From assembly GCA_018056275.1 (NCBI GenBank), contig JAGPFW010000008.1, positions 1 through 22,338 of the forward strand: a stretch of DNA of 22,338 nucleotides, read 5' to 3'. The position numbers and the translations under genes were made by a program. The notes beneath the pieces are model-generated. The model saw nothing but the letters and a program-made list of their open reading frames with translations, was not told the origin of the DNA and searched no databases. Shown in pieces: positions 13,704 to 19,088 of the stretch; position 1 is the stretch's first letter; every line of letters begins with the position of its first letter. The DNA is from Patescibacteria group bacterium. GTDB lineage: Bacteria > Patescibacteriota > WWE3 > UBA101185 > UBA10185.

Positions 13704-14672
13704 ATGGAAGATTTATTACCACAAGAATCAAAAGAATCAACAGAGATACCAGTTGACGATTTAAATTCCTCCTCAAATCTTGAGTTAGGAGATAAAACTC
13801 CTCGAAAGATTAAGATGCCTAATGTTTCTTTTATTCCCAAGGAGAAGATTTTAGGGCTCTTAATTAATTTTCTTGTCCCATTGCTCTGCTTGATCGGCTG
13901 TGGAGTTGCCTTTTTTGTTTTTCTTTATCCCGCTTATCAGGAAATACCTTCGTTGGAGTCTACTTTATCCACAAAGACTGCTTTGTCTTCCCAATTAAAT
14001 CGTAAGGTTTCCGTTCTAAAAGAACTTGTGGATTTTTCCTCTCAGGTTGAGGAGTATGTACAAGTCACTGAAAAAGCTCTTATATCCGAGCCAAAGGTGC
14101 CGGAATTGCTTGCCCAAATTGATAACATGTCGCGTGAGTCTGGCATGGATGTATTCTCCTTAAATTACAGTCAAAGCACTTCTGGAGATGCCCCAGGAAT
14201 GCGTTTTGTAGATGTTGCTTTGGCATCCTCCGGTTCGTTTGAAAGTTTGGTTTTGTTTTTAAAATCGGTAGAGAATGCCTCTCGGTTAGTGGTTTTGAAG
14301 GACTTTAGGTATAGTTATTCAGACAGAGAAGGCACTCGCCTAGTCTCTGCTTCTTTTCAGCTACAGTCTCCTTATTTGTTAGTTTCTTCAACTGCTGTAA
14401 CCGATGAACCTATTGAACTAAGTATTTCTTCTCCTGAATTTCTTTCGGATATGGAGAAGATCTTAAATTTGAGGCAATATGGTATAGGGGAATCCTCTGC
14501 AGTGCCCTCCGCTCCGGTTTCTCTTCCCGAGTCCGCTTCCCAATCCCCTTTAATATCTGTACCAGAAACTGTCCCTAATCCTGATCTTCCCTCAGAGTTA
14601 CCACCAATGACCCCCACAGAAATTTCTCCGGATTTGGAGCCAGTACCTGTGAGTCAAGAAAACCCTCTTTAG
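13704..14672 (+). CDS. pilO: PilO, inner-membrane type IV pilus assembly protein with Pro-rich tail
   Basis: 322 residues, well above the roughly 200 of classical PilO. Residues 1-48 are an acidic then basic cytoplasmic extension; 50-74 form the membrane helix; about 80-120 a coiled coil; about 120-235 the ferredoxin-like core (PELLAQIDNMSRESGMDVFSLN, FESLVLFLKSVENASRLVVL are typical PilO sequences). About residues 264-322 are a Pro/Ser/Glu tail that looks disordered. No pilP follows; the extra tail might take over part of the work of linking to the envelope, which is an inference. PilO pairs with PilN. Confidence 0.88.
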   Translation: MEDLLPQESKESTEIPVDDLNSSSNLELGDKTPRKIKMPNVSFIPKEKILGLLINFLVPLLCLIGCGVAFFVFLYPAYQEIPSLESTLSTKTALSSQLNRKVSVLKELVDFSSQVEEYVQVTEKALISEPKVPELLAQIDNMSRESGMDVFSLNYSQSTSGDAPGMRFVDVALASSGSFESLVLFLKSVENASRLVVLKDFRYSYSDREGTRLVSASFQLQSPYLLVSSTAVTDEPIELSISSPEFLSDMEKILNLRQYGIGESSAVPSAPVSLPESASQSPLISVPETVPNPDLPSELPPMTPTEISPDLEPVPVSQENPL

Positions 14673-14736
14673 GGCAGGTGCTTTAATTAGTTGTAGTTTT
14701 AGTTATTTTGATAAAATTAGGAAAGGTTTTTAAAAA

Positions 14737-15279
14737 ATGATGAAAAAAGAAAGCCTCCCAAAATCTAATAGTTTTGGTTTTACATTGATTGAGCTTCTTA
14801 TAGTTATAGTTGTAATAGGAATTCTTTCTGGGGTACTTATATCTGTTATTGACCCTGTCCGCATATATAATAGGGGTCGTTATGCAAAGGCTACAGCAGA
14901 TATGAATAAATTTATAAGTGCAGTAGAAATAGCTAGGGTTAATACTGGATTAACACTTCGCCAAATTACTGGAAAAAACTGCACGGCGTGTCTTAATTCT
15001 TGCAATGTTGCCACAGACCTAAGGAATAACACTGGTGCTTGTTATAATAATTGGATTGCTGCGAGGGATGCTGTCCAAAATGCCGCGGGAGGTCAGGTTG
15101 ACTTAAGTAGTATTACAAGGGATCCATGGGGTAGTCCTTACCTATTGGATGAGAATGAAGGCGAATACGATTTTGATCCTTGTAGAAGGGATTCTATTTT
15201 TACTGCAGGAATAGATGGTGCTCCAGGGGGTAGTGACGAACAGGTTATGCTTATACCCTTTTACAACTGTTCTAATTAA
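14737..15279 (+). CDS. GspG-like type IV pilin (paralogue with calcium-site motif)
   Basis: 180 residues. Leader to Gly14, FTLIELLIVIVVIGILSG with Glu19 at +5. The C-terminal part has ITRDPWGSPYLLDE and later TAGIDGAPGGSDE: the DPWG and S/A-G-x-DG-xx-GG signature of GspG pseudopilins, whose acidic residues bind calcium and stabilise the subunit. Six Cys are also present. Either of two adjacent ATGs (14737, 14740) may start it; AGGAAAGG lies about ten bases upstream. A TAAAAT near 14710 could be its -10, but no good -35 was found. It follows pilO by 64 bases and ends 48 bases from the convergent trmD; no terminator hairpin is obvious between them. Confidence 0.85.
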   Translation: MMKKESLPKSNSFGFTLIELLIVIVVIGILSGVLISVIDPVRIYNRGRYAKATADMNKFISAVEIARVNTGLTLRQITGKNCTACLNSCNVATDLRNNTGACYNNWIAARDAVQNAAGGQVDLSSITRDPWGSPYLLDENEGEYDFDPCRRDSIFTAGIDGAPGGSDEQVMLIPFYNCSN

Positions 15280-15327
15280 GTGATTTTTAAGTACTTTTCA
15301 GATACCCTGTCTCTCCTGATTTTTGGT

Positions 15328-16002
15328 TTATTTCTGCCCGCTTTTTTCTGATTCTTGTCTCCAACTTTCTACCTTTGAGTGGTCCCCTCCCAACAAGACT
15401 TCAGGTACCTCCATATTCAAAAAGATCTTGGGTCTAGTGTATTGAGCAAATTCCTTCTTTTTCTCCTCCGAAAAAGACTCAACCCTTGTTGCTTCCTCCT
15501 TATTCAAAACACCAGGTAACAGCCTAGTAACGGCCTCCATTATGGTAAGCGCAGGCAGTTCACCTCCCGAAAGCACATATTCCCCTGTTGAAATAACTTC
15601 TGTGGCTAAGTGTTTTTTAATCCTCTCATCCATACCTTCGTATCTTCCGCAAATTAGAGTGATATTCTCTTTTTTGGTTAATTGTTTTGCTTTTTTTTGT
15701 GTAAATAACTTACCCGAAGGTGCTAGTGCTATGATTGAATTTTTTTCATTTTGTTTTGCGTTCTCAATGGATGTGTAAATGCTTTCTAAAGCATAATATA
15801 CAGGTTCAACTCTAAGTATCATGCCTACACCACCCCCGTAGGGTTTACTGTCTACTGTTCCTCTTTTATCTACTGCAAAATCGCGCAATTGAATTACATT
15901 TAACTTTATTATCCCCTTTTCCAAAGCCCTTTTTAGTGGCAAGACTTTTAAGAAGGGATCAAAAAGTTCTGGAAACAACGTAATTATATTAAAAGTGATC
16001 AT
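15328..16002 (-). CDS. trmD: tRNA (guanine37-N1)-methyltransferase
   Basis: 224 residues, slightly shorter than most TrmD. Uses S-adenosylmethionine to methylate G37 next to the anticodon, preventing frameshifting. Seen: DSKPYGGGVGMIL (51-63), LICGRYEGMDERI (116-128) and the trefoil-knot segment VISTGEYVLSGGELPALTIM (136-155) that binds the methyl donor, then YTRPKIF and VPEVLLGGDH near the C-terminus. It is downstream of khpA but separated by a strong hairpin and has its own -10 six bases before the ATG. The rimM and rplS genes that often flank trmD are not here. Confidence 0.96.
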   Translation of the reverse strand: MITFNIITLFPELFDPFLKVLPLKRALEKGIIKLNVIQLRDFAVDKRGTVDSKPYGGGVGMILRVEPVYYALESIYTSIENAKQNEKNSIIALAPSGKLFTQKKAKQLTKKENITLICGRYEGMDERIKKHLATEVISTGEYVLSGGELPALTIMEAVTRLLPGVLNKEEATRVESFSEEKKKEFAQYTRPKIFLNMEVPEVLLGGDHSKVESWRQESEKSGQK

Positions 16003-16008
16003 GTCTTA

Positions 16009-16014
16009 AGTATA
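16009..16014 (-). promoter_or_regulatory. -10 element of trmD, leaderless layout
   Basis: TATACT on the minus strand followed by six bases (TAAGAC) and the ATG at 16002. The -35 position falls inside the hairpin at 16017-16069 and shows no good match, so the promoter is inferred from the -10 and its spacing only. Confidence 0.4.
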
Positions 16015-16016
16015 CA

Positions 16017-16069
16017 AAGAACCCACTTTTCTTTTTACAATGTTGTAATAAAAAGAAAAGTGGGTTCTT
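16017..16069 (-). terminator. Perfect 20-base-pair hairpin between khpA and trmD
   Basis: 16017-16036 is the exact reverse complement of 16050-16069 (AAGAACCCAC...GTGGGTTCTT outer half), with a small ACAA/TTGT inner stem. It starts 13 bases past the khpA stop. A clear T-run is lacking after the stem on the minus strand. It is symmetric and could stop transcription from either side. Confidence 0.65.
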
Positions 16070-16082
16070 GAGTTTCGTATCC

Positions 16083-16496
16083 TTATTCAGTTATTTCTTC
16101 CGAATCAATTTCCGTAGAATCTAGATCGGCTGCCATTTGTTCCACCTCGGCGTTTACTTGATCTTCAACAGAGATTTGTTTTTCAGACGCATTGTTTGAA
16201 ACCTCTGAGCTATTTGCTCTGGGAGAGTTTTCTCCTCTTGGTTTTCTATCAGGTTCTACCAACTCCATATCCACTTTTACGCCATCCTTAATGGCCTTTG
16301 CTTTTGCCAATTCTCTCACGCTTTGGATTGTTTTTCCGCTTCTTCCTATTACGAGACCCATATCTTCAGGATGTACGGTGACTAGCTCCCTGATATAGGT
16401 TGTGTCTATCTGTTGTTCCTCTATGCTAACCGCTTCTGGGTGTTTAGCTATTGTTTCAATTAAGTACTGTACGAACTCTTTCATTGTAGCTGGCAT
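16083..16496 (-). CDS. khpA: KH-domain RNA-binding protein KhpA with acidic tail
   Basis: 137 residues against about 75-80 in usual KhpA. Residues 5-82 hold the KH domain: MKEFVQYLIETIAKHPEAV, then VHPEDMGLVIGRSGKTIQSV with the RNA-contacting GxxG loop at Gly51-Gly54. Residues 83-137 are an acidic, probably disordered extension not found in the short form. KhpA binds RNA and in Firmicutes works with KhpB in cell-wall and division control. The first ATG directly abuts the rpsP stop (TAAATG); the fifth codon is also Met and matches the usual family start. Gene order rpsP-khpA is common in bacteria. Confidence 0.9.
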   Translation of the reverse strand: MPATMKEFVQYLIETIAKHPEAVSIEEQQIDTTYIRELVTVHPEDMGLVIGRSGKTIQSVRELAKAKAIKDGVKVDMELVEPDRKPRGENSPRANSSEVSNNASEKQISVEDQVNAEVEQMAADLDSTEIDSEEITE

Positions 16497-16790
16497 TTAC
16501 TCCTCTACTTTCTCCCCTTGAGCTTTTGCTTTTTTAGGGGCATAAACCATATATTTATAGGTGCCTTCAAGCAGTTTATCTACAGCTTGCGTAGATAATG
16601 CACCCTTATTTTTCCAATCCTGGAATTTCTCTTTATCAATTTTGTAGGATTTCTCCCCTTCCGATGGGTTGTAAAAGCCCAAAACATCTAGGTATTTACC
16701 TGTTCTTTTATCTTTGGTTTGAGCTACCACTATCTTATACGCGGGGGCATTCTTTTTTCCTACCCTTGCAAGTCTTATTGTTACTGACAT
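16497..16790 (-). CDS. rpsP: 30S ribosomal protein S16
   Basis: 97 residues from the ATG at 16790 (MSVTIRLARVGKKNAPAYKI), the standard S16 start; a longer reading from a TTG at 16808 would overlap the rnc stop and is not favoured. S16 binds 16S rRNA and helps assemble the small subunit body. KRTGKYLDVLGFYNPSEG is the conserved centre, and a Lys/Glu tail ends the protein. It begins 14 bases after rnc, with no Shine-Dalgarno sequence. Confidence 0.95.
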   Translation of the reverse strand: MSVTIRLARVGKKNAPAYKIVVAQTKDKRTGKYLDVLGFYNPSEGEKSYKIDKEKFQDWKNKGALSTQAVDKLLEGTYKYMVYAPKKAKAQGEKVEE

Positions 16791-16804
16791 ACGAAAGGAT
16801 TTTA

Positions 16805-17503
16805 TCAAAAGGAATTTAGCTTGTCCAATGCTTTTAAGGCAGCTTCTTGCTCTGCCTTTTGCTTGCTTGCTCCTTCTCCTACGCCGTACTCTTCTCGGCT
16901 TAAATAAACACCCACTTTGAACATTTTCTCATGGTCTGGTCCCCAAGAATCCAATACAACATAGGAAGGGGTAACTCCCAGCTTTTCTTGTGCTTTCTCC
17001 TGAAACTCTGACTTTGCGTCCTTGTAGGATTTGCTATTAATAATGTCTCTTACTTTGTAAAAAAGTTCTTTCTCTACAAATTTTTTGCATTCATCAAGTC
17101 CTTCCTGCAAAAACATTGCCCCTAAAACCGCCTCAAAAGTATTCGCAAGAATATATTCCCTTTCTCTGCCTCCATTCGCTTCTTCCCCCTTAGACATAAG
17201 TAGGAATTTTCCGTAACCCAATCTATGAGCTTCCTTTGCCAAGGATTCCGTGCAAACAATGGCGGCTCTAAAATTGGTTAAATCCCCTTCGGGATTTGGA
17301 TAGTTTTTAAAAAGGTGTTCTGACGATAAAAGTTGTAAAACCGCATCTCCCAAAAATTCCAATCTCTCATTGGAAGGGAGTTGATAGTTTGGATGTTCAT
17401 TTAAATAACTTCGGTGGGTAAAAGCAGTTAAAAAAAGGCTTTCGTCCTCAATTTTAATATTTAGGGTTTCCTCTAGCTCCTTATAATAAGGTTTCTGTGC
17501 CAT
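16805..17503 (-). CDS. rnc: Ribonuclease III
   Basis: 232 residues. Cleaves double-stranded RNA, including rRNA precursors. The signature NERLEFLGD is at 45-53 (catalytic Glu49 and Asp53). The second metal-binding pair reads NTFEA (121-125): Glu124 is kept, but the position that is Asp in the Escherichia coli enzyme is Asn121. The dsRNA-binding domain spans about 160-228 (KSEFQEKAQEKLG, GEGASKQKAEQEAA). Its ATG directly follows the stop of the ACP-like gene (TAAATG), implying coupling. The acp-rnc neighbourhood is classical. Confidence 0.95.
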   Translation of the reverse strand: MAQKPYYKELEETLNIKIEDESLFLTAFTHRSYLNEHPNYQLPSNERLEFLGDAVLQLLSSEHLFKNYPNPEGDLTNFRAAIVCTESLAKEAHRLGYGKFLLMSKGEEANGGREREYILANTFEAVLGAMFLQEGLDECKKFVEKELFYKVRDIINSKSYKDAKSEFQEKAQEKLGVTPSYVVLDSWGPDHEKMFKVGVYLSREEYGVGEGASKQKAEQEAALKALDKLNSF

Positions 17504-17731
17504 TTACTCCAATTCCTCGGTAAGGATAGTTATTAAATCCTCTACGGTTTCCACATTTTCACACAAATCTTTGAGTTCCAAAGAGAATTCTTTCTCCAGC
17601 TCTTCAATAAGCCCCATTAACTCTAGTTCTCCCATATTTAAATCTTCCTCAAAATGTGAAGTTGGTTCAATTTCTTCGGGTTCAATACCCATTCTATTAG
17701 ATATTATCTTTTGTATTTTCTTCAGATACAT
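17504..17731 (-). CDS. Acyl-carrier-protein homologue lacking the phosphopantetheine serine
   Basis: 75 residues, normal ACP length and helix pattern, with the family-like start and FEEDLNMGELELMGLIEELEKEF at 27-49. In working ACPs the motif is DSL, whose Ser carries 4'-phosphopantetheine. Here the aligned residues are Gly34-Glu35-Leu36, so there is no attachment site. The protein therefore cannot serve as a carrier in the standard way; a structural or regulatory role (for example with the neighbouring RNase III) is an inference. It overlaps the end of nusB by 35 bases and abuts rnc, the usual acpP position. Confidence 0.8.
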   Translation of the reverse strand: MYLKKIQKIISNRMGIEPEEIEPTSHFEEDLNMGELELMGLIEELEKEFSLELKDLCENVETVEDLITILTEELE

Positions 17732-18182
17732 TTTCCTTTTGATCTCCTAAATTTTTTACTTCTAAGATTCTTCCCAAGACACCATTTACAAATTTGCTTG
17801 ATGTTTCGTTCCCAAATTCCTTTGCAAGCTCAATGGCTTCGTCAATAATAACCTTTGGTGGTGCTTTAGTCTCTTCGTCTGTATTAAAAAGCAGTTCAAA
17901 AACTGCCATTTGCATTATTACTAAATCAATTTTAAAAATTTTGTCAAGAGGCCATTGAGGAGCGTTCTCCTGGATTATTTGATCTATTTCCTTTTTTTGA
18001 GAAAAAACTCCCTCCAAAATAGTATTCGCAAGTTTTTCATCCCATTCATCAGAATCAAGCCCCAGATTTTCCGTTGAGATGCTAAGACAGCTCTGCAGAT
18101 CCGAATTTTGCTGTTGCATACAATACGCAGTTGCTAGAGCTACTTTTCTGGCTAAATGTCTTTGATCCTGATTTCCTTTCAT
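17697..18182 (-). CDS. nusB: Transcription antitermination factor NusB
   Basis: 161 residues. All-helical RNA-binding protein that with NusE (S10) binds boxA RNA and supports rRNA transcription. Seen: RHLARKVALATAYCMQQQ at the N-terminus, KIDLVIMQMAVFELLF in the middle, and APPKVIIDEAIELAKEFGNE then SKFVNGVLGRI (about 117-148), the family's best conserved segment. A charged C-terminal tail of about 18 residues is extra. It begins 18 bases after rpmF and overlaps the ACP-like gene. Confidence 0.93.
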   Translation of the reverse strand: MKGNQDQRHLARKVALATAYCMQQQNSDLQSCLSISTENLGLDSDEWDEKLANTILEGVFSQKKEIDQIIQENAPQWPLDKIFKIDLVIMQMAVFELLFNTDEETKAPPKVIIDEAIELAKEFGNETSSKFVNGVLGRILEVKNLGDQKENVSEENTKDNI

Positions 18183-18200
18183 ACAGGCAGTATTTTAGGT

Positions 18201-18356
18201 TTAAAGCTTTATTTCTTCTTCAACATGTGGTCTTTTGTACACGCCTTTTCTCACCTCAACAACATTTTTCACCTTTTCCTTTATTTTTTTAACATAGTGA
18301 TTGTATCTTTTTATTTTGCTTCGGCTTTTGCTGTGCCTTCTTTTTGGTACTGGCAT
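18201..18356 (-). CDS. rpmF: 50S ribosomal protein L32, short zinc-free form
   Basis: 51 residues. The N-terminus MPVPKRRHSKSR is the L32 signature (MAVPKxKxSKSR), followed by a very basic stretch and a tail KRPHVEEEIKL. Bacterial L32 usually has 55-60 residues and often four Cys binding zinc; here there are none. L32 sits in the large subunit near the peptidyl transferase region. AAAGGA lies about six bases before the ATG, behind two tandem promoters. Position next to rsmD and upstream of an acp-type gene agrees with the common rpmF neighbourhood. The antisense frame at this place is a shadow. Confidence 0.85.
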   Translation of the reverse strand: MPVPKRRHSKSRSKIKRYNHYVKKIKEKVKNVVEVRKGVYKRPHVEEEIKL

Positions 18357-18381
18357 CTTTTTCCTTTCTATTTGTCACCTC

Positions 18382-18409
18382 ATTATATAAGAATCTTTGG
18401 GCGGTTCAA
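18382..18409 (-). promoter_or_regulatory. rpmF promoter, proximal
   Basis: Minus strand: TTGAAC (18404-18409), 16 bases, perfect TATAAT (18382-18387). Transcription would begin near 18375, leaving a short leader with the ribosome-binding site. Confidence 0.6.
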
Positions 18410-18416
18410 CTGGCTA

Positions 18417-18445
18417 AATATAGGGTTGTTTGGTGTTTTTGTCAA
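18417..18445 (-). promoter_or_regulatory. rpmF promoter, distal
   Basis: Minus strand: consensus TTGACA (18440-18445), 17 bases, TATATT (18417-18422). Lies 35 bases upstream of the proximal promoter, so two tandem starts serve the rpmF-nusB-acp-rnc-rpsP-khpA operon. Confidence 0.65.
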
Positions 18446-18479
18446 CCTATTGCGTTACCCAACAGGTATTTTAGATTTT

Positions 18480-19028
18480 TTAGTTTTTCTTCCTTAGAAA
18501 GTCAACATAACTTTTTCCATATCTCCTTGAATCAAAAACCTCAAGCGATGTGTTTTGCAATATTTCCTGAATATTTAGATTTCCGCCATGGAAAAAAATA
18601 ACTACTCCATTTGGGTTTAGAATATTCGGAATGAGTTCCATTAAGTATTTATGTTTTACATCATTGTAGAAGGGGTCCACAAAAATAAAATCATATTTTT
18701 CAGGTGAATTAGCCACAAATTTAACGGCCTCTTGTTGATATATTTCAGCCTTTTCTCTTAAGTTACAGTTTTTTAGATTCTTCTCCACAGCCTCCACTGA
18801 TTTTTTATTTGTGTCCACAAAATCGCACCAGTCAGCCCCTCTACTAAGTGCCTCAATTCCCATATTTCCACTTCCCGCGAAAAGATCCAGAAAACTTTTT
18901 CCTAGAATACTTTCCCCAAGCATAGAAAAAACTGCTGATTTTGCTATTTCTTGTACTGCCCTGAATTCTGGTATATCTGGCGAAGTCAAATTTTTATTTT
19001 TTGCCGTACCCGTAATAATCCTTGCCAT
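18480..19028 (-). CDS. rsmD: 16S rRNA (guanine966-N2)-methyltransferase
   Basis: 182 residues. Methylates G966 of 16S rRNA using S-adenosylmethionine. Seen: RIITGTAKNK at the start, AVFSMLG, the donor-binding LDLFAGSGNMGIEALSRGA (about 47-66), and DFIFVDPFYN as catalytic motif IV. Most RsmD enzymes have DPPF or DPPY here; this one has DPFY, a Phe in place of the second Pro. It has its own extended -10 promoter six bases before the ATG, and its stop is 123 bases before rpmF with the rpmF promoters between. Confidence 0.92.
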   Translation of the reverse strand: MARIITGTAKNKNLTSPDIPEFRAVQEIAKSAVFSMLGESILGKSFLDLFAGSGNMGIEALSRGADWCDFVDTNKKSVEAVEKNLKNCNLREKAEIYQQEAVKFVANSPEKYDFIFVDPFYNDVKHKYLMELIPNILNPNGVVIFFHGGNLNIQEILQNTSLEVFDSRRYGKSYVDFLRKKN

Positions 19029-19034
19029 AATGGG

Positions 19035-19043
19035 ATTATATCA
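19035..19043 (-). promoter_or_regulatory. rsmD extended -10 promoter, leaderless layout
   Basis: Minus strand TGATATAAT, then six bases and the ATG at 19028. The -35 region at 17 bases is weak (GTAATT), as expected for an extended -10 element. Confidence 0.5.
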
Positions 19044-19088
19044 TCAACTAGCCCCCAAATTACAGTTGACCCCTCTCTACTTATTATT

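Noticed and set aside
18156..18497. Plus-strand frame of 113 codons
   Set aside because: It is antisense to rpmF and its promoters; the minus strand encodes a recognisable L32.
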